From Enterococcus sp. BWB1-3 (GTDB taxonomy: Bacteria; Bacillota; Bacilli; Lactobacillales; Enterococcaceae): a DNA stretch of 64,000 nt. Below the pieces are notes generated by a model. That model saw only the letters and a list, made by a program, of their open reading frames with translations. It was not told where the DNA came from and did not search any database. The position numbers and the translations under genes are program-made. This document shows, piece by piece, positions 9,026-18,289 of the stretch (its first letter is position 1; each line of letters starts with the position of its first letter). The DNA lies in the NCBI RefSeq assembly GCF_016745275.1, contig NZ_JADOEP010000008.1, positions 1 through 64,000 of the forward strand, read 5' to 3'.

Positions 9026-10751
9026 CTTCACCAAATCCTTTCTGTTGAGATTCATAAACTTCTTGGTAAATAGGATTTGTTGCCAACAGCTCATCATGTG
9101 TACCGATTGCGTTAATCCTCCCTTTATCCATAACAACAATTCTGTCAGAATCCTGAACAGAAGAAACTCTCTGACCGATAACAAAAGTCGTTGTACCTGG
9201 AATTTCCTGTCTCATGCCTTCACGAATCAATCGATCTGTTTTGGTATCAACAGCACTGGTTGAATCATCCATAATTAATATCTTCGGCTGCTTCAACAAG
9301 GCTCTGGCAATACACAAACGTTGTTTCTGTCCACCGGAAACATTATTTCCCCCTTGTGAAATCATCGTGTCGTATTTATCCGGAAACTCCTGAATAAAGC
9401 CATCTGCCTGAGCAATCTTACAAACTCTGATCAACTCTTCATCGGTTGCATCTTCATTTCCCCAGCGTAGATTTTCTTTAATTGTCCCTGTAAACAGAAC
9501 GTTATTCTGCAGCACCATACTGACCTGATCCCTCAAGGTTTTCAAGTCGTATTCACGGACATCATGCCCACCGACTTCAACTATACCTTCTGTTGCATCA
9601 TAAAGTCTCGGGATCAGCTGAACCATGGTCGATTTTGAACTTCCCGTCCCGCCGACAATTCCAATAACTTCTCCCGGTTTTATTGTCATATCTGCATGCT
9701 TCAGCGCTAATTTTTCAGGATCATTGGCATAGCTGAAACAAACATCTTTAAATGTGACACTGCCGTTTGGTACATCGAACAAAGGATGATCATTATTTTT
9801 AAGATCACTTTCCTCAGACAAAACCTCTGTTACCCGTTCTGCAGATGTGCGGGCAATAATCACCATAACAAAAACCATTGACAGCATATTTAAACTCATC
9901 AAAATCTGCATTGTATAGGTAAACATACTAATCAGCTCACCTGTTGTCAGTGTACCGCCGACAACAAATTTTGCTCCCAGCCATGAAATCAGCAGCATAC
10001 ATGTATACACAGCAAACTGCAGTACCGGATTGTTAAATGCTACAATACTTTGGGCTCTGGAAAAATTCTTGTAGATATCTTTTGAAACAGATTTAAATTT
10101 TTCATCTTCAAAATCTTCTCTGACATACGATTTAACCACACGAATTCCCTGAAGATTCTCTTGAACTACGTTATTCAGCCGATCATAGATACGGAACACT
10201 TTTTCAAAAATCGGATGAGCAAAATAAAAAACAATTGCCAAGCCGATAATTAAAAACGGAACAACAGCCAGATAGATAATGGATAAATCACCATTAATTT
10301 TGAATGCCATTGCAAGTGAAAAAATGAAAATCAACGGACTGCGCACCAGTAAACGAATAATCATTTGATACGCATTTTGAATGTTGGTTACATCGGTCGT
10401 CATTCTTGTGATCAAGCTTGACGTAGAAAATCTGTCAATATTGGAAAAAGAGAATTCCTGCACTTTCTTAAACAAATTATCCCGCAGGTTTTTGGCAAAA
10501 CCAGCTGAAGCCACTGCTGCATAACGACCGGACATTGCACCGAAAAATAAGGCAATAATTGCGCAGATAAACAACAAAGCACCATACATCAAAATTGCTC
10601 CAGTGTCGCCCTTCTCTACCCCTCTGTCAATCATCATCGCCATAACTAAAGGAATAATAATGTCTAACGCCACTTCTCCAGTTACATAAATCGGAGTAAT
10701 AATACTTTCTTTCTTATACTCACCTACATTAGCAAGTAATTTTTTGATCAT
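9015..10751 (-). CDS. ABC exporter half-transporter, degenerate NBD subunit
   Basis: A 578-aa exporter half with six helices followed by an NBD: Walker A GGTGSSKST, intact signature NVSGGQ, but Walker B ILIMDDST with Asp in place of the catalytic Glu, and Gln in place of the H-loop His (VIGQRVSS). This is the asymmetry known from heterodimers such as TM287/288, LmrCD and the enterococcal Efr pairs. It contributes the good signature to the partner's active site. It overlaps marR by 4 bases (ATGA) and the partner by 11, so the three genes form one operon. Confidence 0.92.
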   Translation of the reverse strand: MIKKLLANVGEYKKESIITPIYVTGEVALDIIIPLVMAMMIDRGVEKGDTGAILMYGALLFICAIIALFFGAMSGRYAAVASAGFAKNLRDNLFKKVQEFSFSNIDRFSTSSLITRMTTDVTNIQNAYQMIIRLLVRSPLIFIFSLAMAFKINGDLSIIYLAVVPFLIIGLAIVFYFAHPIFEKVFRIYDRLNNVVQENLQGIRVVKSYVREDFEDEKFKSVSKDIYKNFSRAQSIVAFNNPVLQFAVYTCMLLISWLGAKFVVGGTLTTGELISMFTYTMQILMSLNMLSMVFVMVIIARTSAERVTEVLSEESDLKNNDHPLFDVPNGSVTFKDVCFSYANDPEKLALKHADMTIKPGEVIGIVGGTGSSKSTMVQLIPRLYDATEGIVEVGGHDVREYDLKTLRDQVSMVLQNNVLFTGTIKENLRWGNEDATDEELIRVCKIAQADGFIQEFPDKYDTMISQGGNNVSGGQKQRLCIARALLKQPKILIMDDSTSAVDTKTDRLIREGMRQEIPGTTTFVIGQRVSSVQDSDRIVVMDKGRINAIGTHDELLATNPIYQEVYESQQKGFGEDDA

Positions 10752-11215
10752 GCATTTCGCCTACCTTCCTTACCTATCTCCATCTTCTTGCTGTTTTCAG
10801 ACAGCTGATCAATTACTCTGAAAAACAATGCAAGCTCTTCTTCTGAAATGCCTTGAATCAGCTGTTTATCAAAGCCTTCCAGCTTACAAATGTTCTCTTT
10901 TACCTTGTGCTGCCCTGAAGGCGTCAAAAAAATCGCCTTCAGGCGATTGTCTTCGTCACAGCTCTTACGTCGGATTAATTCACGCTTTTCCATTCTTTGT
11001 AAAATCCCGCTTGCCGTAGAACGGCGGATATCAAATTCATGTTCAATGTCTTTTTGATAAACTGGTTCATTGCTGCTGTTTTTCCAGTGAATAAAATTCA
11101 ATACTCTCATTTGAATTCCTGAAGAAGGCTCACCGTCTTCCTTCAAAAGCTCAGCAACTTTTCTGTTCAGCTCATTAGACAGTATCTTAATTCTCAGTGC
11201 AGTTTTTCTGCTCAT
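10748..11215 (-). CDS. MarR-family repressor of the ABC exporter
   Basis: A 155-aa protein with a winged helix-turn-helix: the recognition region IEHEFDIRRSTASGILQRMEKRELIRR (about residues 60-86) followed by the DEDNRLKAIFLT wing, typical of MarR. It is the first gene of the exporter operon and overlaps it by 4 bases. A palindrome overlapping its own promoter suggests autorepression that is lifted by a ligand, as in other MarR-exporter operons. The ligand cannot be read from sequence. Confidence 0.9.
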   Translation of the reverse strand: MSRKTALRIKILSNELNRKVAELLKEDGEPSSGIQMRVLNFIHWKNSSNEPVYQKDIEHEFDIRRSTASGILQRMEKRELIRRKSCDEDNRLKAIFLTPSGQHKVKENICKLEGFDKQLIQGISEEELALFFRVIDQLSENSKKMEIGKEGRRNA

Positions 11216-11229
11216 AACTTTTCCTTCCC

Positions 11230-11281
11230 ATAATTAGTTCGCTCCCTAACTATTTTACGATAGATTATAGGAAACCGTCAA
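11230..11281 (-). promoter_or_regulatory. marR promoter with overlapping palindromic operator
   Basis: On the minus strand TTGACG (11276-11281) and TAAAAT (11252-11257) are separated by 18 bases. An inverted repeat, ATAGTTAG with CTAATTAT (arms 11246-11253 and 11230-11237, one mismatch, 8-base loop), begins inside the -10 and runs towards the gene. Its size suits a MarR dimer site. Confidence 0.6.
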
Positions 11282-11382
11282 GAGAAATTGCTGAAAAAAA
11301 AACAAGAAAATCAACATCAAACAAAACAAGCCTTTATACTACTCTTGGTAACTTATCTGAAACTAATATAAAGGACCTGTAC

Positions 11383-12250
11383 ATGGATACCTATCATTCA
11401 AAAACCTCTTTTCAGAAATGGTTTTCTTCTATTTCTTTAAGCAAACAGTTATTTTAATAGGTAAAGTTTCGAACACCCCAGTCTGGAATCCTACTTCACA
11501 TGACCTTCTGTTATTTAGATTTACTTCATCAATACCCAGAACAAGTAGTACTCACACAAATCGACAGACTGATTAATAAAGCCGAAACCACCTATATCAC
11601 AGATTACGGGTATTTCAACTATGTGCGGTCCAATCAAATGTATCCCGACGTGTATTTCTTTGTAAGCCGACTCAAGAAGGATATGTTAGTCAGCATTCTT
11701 GAGCATCTAGAGACATCTGTTTCCAAGCAGGAAAATTATTAGATTCTCAGAGCGATCAACACGTCAGCTTAGAATATGGGAAAACGTATAAGATATCTTG
11801 TTTTCGCTTAATCACCCTTGAGACAAAAGGCAAGAAACTACTTCGATGTGCCTACCTATGAACTTCCAGATATGTATCAAGCCTGTTGGTAAATTGAGTG
11901 GTTTTTCAAGTACTTGAAACAGGATCTAACCATCAAAAAACTATCCGCGTGAAGTTAAGAAAGAGCACTCAATCAAGTTTTACTCACCTCGATAGCGGTA
12001 CTTCTCACGTATGTGATAAAGATTGAAGGCTGAATATTTCACATTCATCAGATTGTCGGTTCACATACCAGCCTACTAGATGTTCCTACATCAGTAGAAG
12101 AGCCTTGTATCTACTTTGAAAAGCATTGGCTGCTGCATTGGGGCAATCTATCGAAAAATTAAACTATCTTGCCGTGAACATTCTTATCAAAATCAGAGAA
12201 TTTATAATGGTCTCGGCTTTACAGTCTGCTTTTTTGCGATCAATCCGGTG
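11383..12250 (+). pseudogene. IS4-family transposase remnant
   Basis: The frame opens at 11383 with MDTYHSKTSFQKWFSS, stops at about 11457, and resumes from 11500 with an 80-aa piece containing TDYGYFNYVRSN, which looks like the middle Asp region of an IS4-type DDE transposase. Further on, in shifted frames, comes the signature block at about 11873-11930: Tyr, then Cys where Arg is expected, a TAA stop at 11890-11892, and the catalytic Glu at 11896-11898 in IEWFFKYLKQ. The first Asp region is missing. So the gene has an internal deletion, frameshifts and stops. The right boundary is a guess; no terminal repeats were identified. Confidence 0.7.
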
Positions 12251-12409
12251 AACATATCAATAACTTTCTTAATTATAATTATTAGCGTGACTATCTATAG
12301 CGAAATTACCAGCTCCCCCTCTATTATTCTAAAGCAAGGCAGTTCAACTGTTCTGGCATTTTTAAATGTTCTATTGTTAATTAATTTACAACATAGTTAA
12401 ACTCAAAAC

Positions 12410-12453
12410 AGCTAAACAGTGGAAATTAAGTCAATTTTCCAACCTGTTCAGCT
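12410..12453 (-). terminator. Terminator of the catabolic operon
   Basis: An imperfect hairpin bounded by AGCT at 12410-12413 and 12450-12453, with complementary AACAG/CTGTT and GGAAA/TTTTCC blocks, is followed on the minus strand by TGTTTTGAG. It lies just downstream of the yjbQ-like gene. Confidence 0.55.
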
Positions 12454-12471
12454 GCCTTCTCTTTATGTCTT

Positions 12472-12987
12472 TTACTCTCCGATAAAATGGAGATGACAGA
12501 TTCTGTCTCTTACCCGATTTTGATCAAAATCGATAAAATAGACAGAACCAACAACACCAGTCATTAATTTTTCTTCTTTCACAACAAGAGTTTCACTTGC
12601 GCCAAAAATAGAAGCACGAATATGGGCATCTCCATTCAATAAAACGGCCGAATCAGACGGATGATCCTTATGATTCAAACTAAGCAGAAAATCTAAATGC
12701 TTTTGCCCCGGATACCGATAATTCATATTTTCTGACAGCTCTCTTGGTACAATTCGGTCTAGGACATGATTTAAGTCCGCCTGCAAAAATTCATCTCCAT
12801 TATAATCCAAATCATGGACGAATTCTTCAAAAATCACAGAACAGGTTGTATGCTGTGACTGTACGGTACAAATCCCATTTTTCACTCCATTTTCATCCAA
12901 AAATTTTTTGATCTCTTCAGTAATATTGTGATAGGTTACTCGGCGTCCGTTTGACCGCAAAATCAACTCTTTCTCTGCTATTTTCAT
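12472..12987 (-). CDS. YjbQ/UPF0047 family protein
   Basis: A 171-aa protein of the YjbQ (UPF0047) family, seen in the QSQHTTCSVIFEE block, the DLNHVLDRIVP block and the C-terminal HIRASIFGASETLVV and DFDQNRVRDR segments. Conserved His residues (QHTT, HIRAS) are present. E. coli YjbQ has weak thiamine-phosphate synthase activity, but its real role is unknown, and relatives occur in sugar-catabolic operons of enterococci and related bacteria. It is the last gene of the cluster and overlaps the TIM-like gene by 4 bases, which ties it functionally to that gene. Confidence 0.85.
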   Translation of the reverse strand: MKIAEKELILRSNGRRVTYHNITEEIKKFLDENGVKNGICTVQSQHTTCSVIFEEFVHDLDYNGDEFLQADLNHVLDRIVPRELSENMNYRYPGQKHLDFLLSLNHKDHPSDSAVLLNGDAHIRASIFGASETLVVKEEKLMTGVVGSVYFIDFDQNRVRDRICHLHFIGE

Positions 12988-13676
12988 GTGGATGTTCCTC
13001 TCTTGTATTCTCCGACTTCCCGAATCATCTGACTCAAAACCGCTTCAGGATTATCCGCGCAGACAATCCCGCTGGTTCCTCCAGTTCCATCTGCTCCTGA
13101 AAGAAGTGCCTGTCTAACATCTTCAACTGTACTGATTCCAGCTGCCTGCAGTACATATACTTCTTTCGAAATCTCTTTTATCGCCTGCTTTGTCTGCTCC
13201 ATATATGTCCGATCACTAGTCTGTCCCGTTCCAATTAATTCTGTCGGCTCACAGACTATGACTGTCGGTTCCAGTAAAGCAGCAGCTTTTCCCTCTTCCA
13301 GAGAATCTGCACAGACAATTGTCTTTATCCCTACCTGTTTTGCTCGTTCAATTGTCTTTTTCAATTCATTATAAGTAATTGGGTACTCCGCATGATTTAG
13401 AAACGTTGCCTGAACTCCTATTTTTGCAAGTGCTTCCGGTAAAATGTATCCCATCCCCGGCCCCTGCTCCAAATAATCCATGTGTTGAACAGTAATGATA
13501 AGATTCTTCGTCTGCAAAGCAATTCGATAAGCATCTGCATGTTGAACTGTGAAAAAAATATCCACATCATACTTTTCAGCTAAACAATCTGCTGTAATCG
13601 CTAATTTCAAAGAAGAATCTCCATAAAGATAAGCTTTGGGATTCACACAAAAAAATGGTGTCCTTAACCGACTCAT
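12984..13676 (-). CDS. Triosephosphate isomerase-like sugar-phosphate isomerase
   Basis: A 230-aa TIM-barrel protein. The active-site pattern of triosephosphate isomerase is readable: N-P-K (CVNPKAY, Asn/Lys near residues 11-14), the His of FLNHAEYPIT, the Glu of VCEPTELIGTG, and the phosphate loop GGTSG. It is shorter and more divergent than a housekeeping TpiA. Such paralogues in catabolic operons include the tetrulose-phosphate isomerases; here it could interconvert a product of one of the aldolases. An AGGAGG site precedes the ATG. It lies 11 bases from the class II aldolase and overlaps yjbQ. Confidence 0.8.
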   Translation of the reverse strand: MSRLRTPFFCVNPKAYLYGDSSLKLAITADCLAEKYDVDIFFTVQHADAYRIALQTKNLIITVQHMDYLEQGPGMGYILPEALAKIGVQATFLNHAEYPITYNELKKTIERAKQVGIKTIVCADSLEEGKAAALLEPTVIVCEPTELIGTGQTSDRTYMEQTKQAIKEISKEVYVLQAAGISTVEDVRQALLSGADGTGGTSGIVCADNPEAVLSQMIREVGEYKRGTST

Positions 13677-13687
13677 TTCTGTTCCTC

Positions 13688-14518
13688 CTATTCCTTAGCT
13701 GCAAAAATTTGGTAACAATGTCTCAACACCTCGGCCATACCATTCTCAGCAGAACGTTTTAATTCAAAATAATCATTTGGATTTTCTGTTTGAATTTTTT
13801 CCATTGCTCCAGTTACAAGGTCTGTAAAAATATTAATTTTTACTATTCCTTCTATCGCACACCGATGCAAATTTTCATCTCCTGAAGAAGAGCCGCCATG
13901 AAGAACCAAAGGGATATTTGTTCTATTCTTGATTTCATGAAGACAATCAAAGTTAATTTGAGGAACTCCTTTGTAAAAGCCGTGAGCTGTTCCAATAGAT
14001 ACCGCTAGTGAATCCACATTAGTTTCAGCAGCAAAGACCGCAACCTTTTTGGGGTCTGTATAGATTGAATCACTCTGGGAATGATTTTCATAATTTTCAC
14101 CAGAACCAACATGTCCTAATTCGGCTTCAACCACTACGCCTCTTGGTTGTGCATACTCGATAACTCTCTTCGTTCTTCGAATATTTTCTTCAAAAGCCTC
14201 TTGTGAAGCATCTATCATTACGGAAGTAAAACCTAAATCAATCGCTTTTTTGATAATCGCCTCATCTGTGCCATGATCCAGATGAAGAACTATGGGAACA
14301 AAAGATTCAGCAGCCAGATACTTACCTATTAAAGCTGCTTCTTCCAACGACAACAAGTCCATGTGTGCCTGAGCAAATGCCAGTATCAATGGTCGATTCA
14401 TTAATTCAGCAACTGAAATAAATGTTTTGGCTGAAGAAAAATCAAAGAAGTTTGGCGCAGGAACTGCATAGTATTTTGCTTTTGCATCAGCAAATATTTC
14501 TCTTGAAGTAACTAACAT
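13688..14518 (-). CDS. Class II ketose-bisphosphate aldolase
   Basis: A 276-aa protein of the FbaA/GatY/KbaY family. Zinc ligands and the metal-site blocks are visible: VLHLDHG (Asp-His), VVEAELGHVGSGENY (Glu region), SIGTAHGFYKG (His) and PLVLHGGSSSGDE (His-Gly-Gly phosphate site), then KINIFTDL. The reaction is expected to be reversible cleavage of a ketose (bis)phosphate to dihydroxyacetone phosphate and an aldehyde. It lies between fucO and the TIM-like gene in the same operon. The substrate is not readable; tagatose-1,6-bisphosphate and deoxy sugars are both possible. Confidence 0.85.
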   Translation of the reverse strand: MLVTSREIFADAKAKYYAVPAPNFFDFSSAKTFISVAELMNRPLILAFAQAHMDLLSLEEAALIGKYLAAESFVPIVLHLDHGTDEAIIKKAIDLGFTSVMIDASQEAFEENIRRTKRVIEYAQPRGVVVEAELGHVGSGENYENHSQSDSIYTDPKKVAVFAAETNVDSLAVSIGTAHGFYKGVPQINFDCLHEIKNRTNIPLVLHGGSSSGDENLHRCAIEGIVKINIFTDLVTGAMEKIQTENPNDYFELKRSAENGMAEVLRHCYQIFAAKE

Positions 14519-14652
14519 TTATCTTCCATCCTTTCTGTAAAAGTTGTACCAAAAGCTGTCTGTATTACATCATTTATTCAGTTTAAGAGGATGCAATGAC
14601 TCTTCAGCACATTCTCTTCTGTATATCTTCTTTTATTTAAAACTGAGACCCC

Positions 14653-15804
14653 CTACATCAGACTCTGATACAGTCCAATGATTTCTTCTACTGAGGTATC
14701 TCTTGGATTGCCCGGTGTGCAGACATCCTTAAATGCATCCTCGGCAATCTTCTGCAGGTCTTCGGCCTTCACACCCAGCTCTGAAATAGTCGCTGGAATG
14801 CCTACATCCCGGCTTAAACGATCAATTGCTTCACAGGCGGCATCCCTTGCCTCTTCAATCATCATCGTTTCTGCGCCCTCAATTTTTAAAGCCTCAGCGA
14901 TTTCACGGTATTTTTCGCCGGTAAATGCTTTGTTGTACTTCATGACAGTCGGCAGTAATGAAGCACAGGCAACGCCGTGCGGAATATTATACCAAGCGCT
15001 CAACGGATGCGCCATTCCATGAACCAGTCCCAATCCGACATTGGAAAAGCCCATTCCCGCAATATACTGCCCCAGTGCCATTGCTTCTCTTCCAGTTTCA
15101 TCACCATTTACGGAAGCTCTCAATGATCGACCAATAATCTCAATTGCTTTCAGGTGCAGCATATCCGTCATTTCCCATGCGCCCTTGGTAATAAAGCCTT
15201 CAATTGCATGGGTCATGGCATCCATGCCGGTTGCCGCAGCCAGACTCTTCGGCATCCCCATCATCATATCACTGTCCACAAATGCCGCAATAGGAATGTC
15301 GTGCGGATCTACGCAGACAAACTTGCGCTGATTTTCTTCATCAGTAATAACATAGTTGATCGTTACCTCTGCTGCAGTGCCTGAAGTGGTCGGCACCGCC
15401 AGAATCGGCAGACAGGGCTGCTTCGTATCTGCAACACCTTCCAGACTTCGGACATCTGCAAACTCAGGATTTGTCACGATAATTCCAATGGCTTTGGCTG
15501 TATCAATCGGCGACCCGCCGCCGATAGCGATAATACAGTCAGCTCCCGCTTCTTTAACAGCCACCACCCCGTCCTTCACATTCTGGATCGTCGGATTCGG
15601 AACGATGCCATCATGAACGGTATAGTTTATTCCCGCCTTGTCCAGTAAATCTGTAACTTTTGTCGCTACACCAAATTGAATCAGCTCCTTGTCGGTAATC
15701 ACGATTGCTTTCTTAAAATTCCGTTTTTTAAATTCTACCGGAACTTCCTCAATTGCTCCTTTACCAAAATAGGATGTTTCGTTTAAAATCATTCGATTAA
15801 CCAT
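14653..15804 (-). CDS. fucO: Lactaldehyde reductase / 1,2-propanediol oxidoreductase
   Basis: A 383-aa iron-dependent alcohol dehydrogenase, full length for FucO. It starts MVNRMILNETSYFGKGAI, has the NAD-binding GGGSPIDTAKAI, the PTTSGTAAEVT block, and iron ligands in DAMTHAIEG and GLVHGMAHPLSAWYNIPHG. FucO reduces L-lactaldehyde, the product of rhamnulose- or fuculose-1-phosphate aldolase, to 1,2-propanediol in anaerobic growth. The aldolase needed for this is 1.6 kb upstream, across an insertion element. A good AAGGAGTG site precedes the ATG, and TTGGAA followed by TAGTAT suggests it may have its own promoter. Confidence 0.92.
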   Translation of the reverse strand: MVNRMILNETSYFGKGAIEEVPVEFKKRNFKKAIVITDKELIQFGVATKVTDLLDKAGINYTVHDGIVPNPTIQNVKDGVVAVKEAGADCIIAIGGGSPIDTAKAIGIIVTNPEFADVRSLEGVADTKQPCLPILAVPTTSGTAAEVTINYVITDEENQRKFVCVDPHDIPIAAFVDSDMMMGMPKSLAAATGMDAMTHAIEGFITKGAWEMTDMLHLKAIEIIGRSLRASVNGDETGREAMALGQYIAGMGFSNVGLGLVHGMAHPLSAWYNIPHGVACASLLPTVMKYNKAFTGEKYREIAEALKIEGAETMMIEEARDAACEAIDRLSRDVGIPATISELGVKAEDLQKIAEDAFKDVCTPGNPRDTSVEEIIGLYQSLM

Positions 15805-16110
15805 GTTTACACTCCTTGTATACTATATTTAGGGTTTTAATCTTCCAATTGTTGAAGAAGAACCCTCTGAACCTTTGTTATCTTTCTATTGGTATTTCCT
15901 CATTCATTTGAGAAAATATACTTAATGGATTGAGAGGTTGGATCGTCCCCTCCTTGAATCCTTAAAACTCGTACTTGAAAGACTGATCCCTCCGATTACG
16001 AATGAGTTAGATGTTGCAGGTGTTCTGCCTGACTCTATATCTAGAACAAGGTAGTGACACTTTTCAGTTGAGTAGCAATCAATCCAAATTCTTGGAAAAG
16101 GGTGGTTCTT
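15805..16110 (+). other. Left flank of the IS110-type element, possible bridge-RNA region
   Basis: There is no gene here. The left part is the fucO upstream region. From about 15905 the sequence probably belongs to the insertion element, since IS110-type elements carry a non-coding stretch before the transposase. That stretch encodes the bridge RNA in the IS621 group. I could not fold it reliably by eye, and the element edge is not defined. Confidence 0.35.
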
Positions 16111-17295
16111 ATGTTTTATCTTGGTATTGATATTGGTAAACATACCCATGCCGTATCAGTAATGAATGCAGAGGGAAAAATTCTCCTTAAAGGGTTCTCT
16201 TTTCCAAACTCGATGGAGGGCGCTTGTAGCTTAACGAAACAATTAGAAGCTTTCTTTTCTTCACCTAATGATTTTCTCGTTGGAATGGAAGCTACCAGAC
16301 ATTACTGGTTGGCACTCTTTTCCTTTCTCAACGAACAAGACTATTTTGTTCACGTCATTAATCCAATCCAAACAGATGGCTGGCAAAAAGGTACTGAAAT
16401 CCGCAAACGTAAAAATGACATTATTGATTCGGTCTTGATCGCTGATTTGATTCACTACGGTTCGTTTAACAACACTTCTCTAGCAGATGAAACGATGTTT
16501 TCTTTACGTCAGCTTACTCACTATCGCTCCTATCTGATTAGAACAGCGGGTTATTTCAAACGAAAAATTATCGCTGTCTTGAATCAAGTGTTACCTGAAT
16601 ACGAGACTACCTTTTCAAAAGTTGGCATTTTTAGAAAAGCGTCTAAAACCGTGCTTTCTAAATTTTCTTCTCCTGATGAATTCAATCAAGTTTCAGTCGA
16701 AACACTAGCTGAAACCTTGAGGTAGGCTAGTCGCAATCGCGTTGGGATAATCAAAACAGAAGCACTAAGAGATGCAGCTTCTCATTCTTTTGGTATTCGT
16801 TTTGCACAAAACGCTTTTTCGTTTCAGCTGCGCTCAATGATTGATTAACTAAATTTTTTAGAAGAACAGATCAACCAAACAGAAAATGAGATCAAACAAT
16901 TGATGATGTCTTTACATTCTGTCGTTGAAACGATTCCTAGTATTGGACGGATCACTGGGGCGACGATACTAAGTAAGATTGGGGATATCCATAAATTTTC
17001 CAATCCCCAAAAATTGGTTGCCTACGCTGGTATCGATGCCTCCGTTACTCAATCTGGACAGTACGAAGCTACCCACACTGTGATGAGCAAACATGGTTCT
17101 CCTTACCTGTGAAAGGCGTTGTTTCAGGCTGCTTTGATTGCTTCACAACATGATCCCACGCTTAAAGCCTTTTATGATAAGAAGTGAGCAGAGGGGAGAC
17201 ACCATCTGACTGCGATTGGTTCAGTCTCTAGAAAACTGTGTTACATCCCCCATGCGATATTAACGAAAAACGAACCTTACAAAATCCGTCAGTAA
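16111..17295 (+). pseudogene. IS110-family transposase, nonsense-riddled
   Basis: The frame from the ATG at 16111 (AAGGGTGG upstream) reads as a DEDD transposase: first Asp in YLGIDIGKHTHA, Glu in VGMEATRHYW, Asp pair in KNDIIDSVLIADL, then the C-terminal PSIGRITGATILSKIGD helix-hairpin and the TVMSKHGSPYL serine region. Four in-frame stops interrupt it (16723 TAG, 16846 TAA, 17110 TGA, 17185 TGA) without any frameshift; full length would be about 394 codons. It sits antisense inside the catabolic operon between the rhaD-like gene and fucO. By family rule no terminal inverted repeats are expected. Confidence 0.88.
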
Positions 17296-17404
17296 TGAAA
17301 ATTTGATCCTTCTAATATTTATTTGGTATGCATAAAAATTGTTATTTGATTCCAGATGGATTTTATTTATTTGTACTTGACTTTATATAGTTAGTCTTTC
17401 TACA

Positions 17405-18217
17405 TTAAAAAAAATCCTTGTTTGGAACCACACCAAACTGTTTGGCAAGAGCCCGGAAATTTTCATCTGTAATCCTTTGTTTGACACCCCCCTGTGCACA
17501 AACATACGTATACACTTCTGCCGCTTTCTCTGCAGTTTCAATCAACCCAAATGTTTCATCCATTGTTTTTCCTGCGCCATATATACCATGGAACGGCCAC
17601 AAAACAATTCGAAACACCTTCATCATTTCAGCAGTTGCCTCCCCAATCTCATTTGTTCCCGGAGTCAGCCAAGGCAGTATCCCCACTCCTTCGGGGAATA
17701 CAACCAGACACTCTGTACACATTTCCCACAAAGTTCTTGTAAATACTTTAGGAGTTAAGTCATGCGTAAAGCTCATTGCCAATAAATGTGTCGCATGACA
17801 ATGCATCACAACCCTGTTTTCTGAATCAACTTCAAGTCGCGCAATATGACTCATAAAATGGGCTGGCAGTTCACTGGTTGGAACGCCGCCGCCTTTATAT
17901 CCCCAAAGGAGGTCCACACTTTCACCGTCCCCTGCAACACGGATAATTCCCAAGTTTGTCTCAGGATCAGCAGCAACATTCTTGAAAAATTTTCCTGAAC
18001 CTGTGACAAGAAAATACTTGCCAATCAACTCTTCTCCATTAAAGATCATCGGAATATTCCGTAATACCTTCGCTGCATCCACATATTGCAGCACTTCATT
18101 TTCCTCAAGAAGATAACTAATATTCCCACCATTTCGTTCATCCCAGCCCAGCCTATACAAATTGCTGGTAATATCTATCATTTCCTTAACTGCCTGATAA
18201 TTCAATACATCCTTCAT
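17405..18217 (-). CDS. rhaD: Rhamnulose-1-phosphate aldolase
   Basis: A 270-aa class II (zinc) aldolase of the AraD/FucA fold, with the RhaD-type length. GWDERNGGNIS and VTGSGKFFKN form the phosphate site, VMHCHATHLL supplies two zinc His, and LWPFHGIYGAG the third. The family cleaves L-rhamnulose-1-phosphate to dihydroxyacetone phosphate and L-lactaldehyde. No rhamnose isomerase or rhamnulokinase is nearby. Instead a PTS and a dehydrogenase precede it, so the phosphorylated ketose probably comes from a PTS-imported polyol. The insertion element follows 110 bases downstream. Confidence 0.88.
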   Translation of the reverse strand: MKDVLNYQAVKEMIDITSNLYRLGWDERNGGNISYLLEENEVLQYVDAAKVLRNIPMIFNGEELIGKYFLVTGSGKFFKNVAADPETNLGIIRVAGDGESVDLLWGYKGGGVPTSELPAHFMSHIARLEVDSENRVVMHCHATHLLAMSFTHDLTPKVFTRTLWEMCTECLVVFPEGVGILPWLTPGTNEIGEATAEMMKVFRIVLWPFHGIYGAGKTMDETFGLIETAEKAAEVYTYVCAQGGVKQRITDENFRALAKQFGVVPNKDFF

Positions 18218-18289
18218 CCGAATTCCTCCTGAATTATTTCTTTTGATTTGATGCTGCTCGTTATCGTTAATTTTTGATTACTTTACTCT

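Noticed and set aside
12116-12400. A 94-aa plus-strand frame
   Set aside because: It overlaps the end of the IS4-type relic, has no ribosome site and looks like transposase end read in mixed frames.
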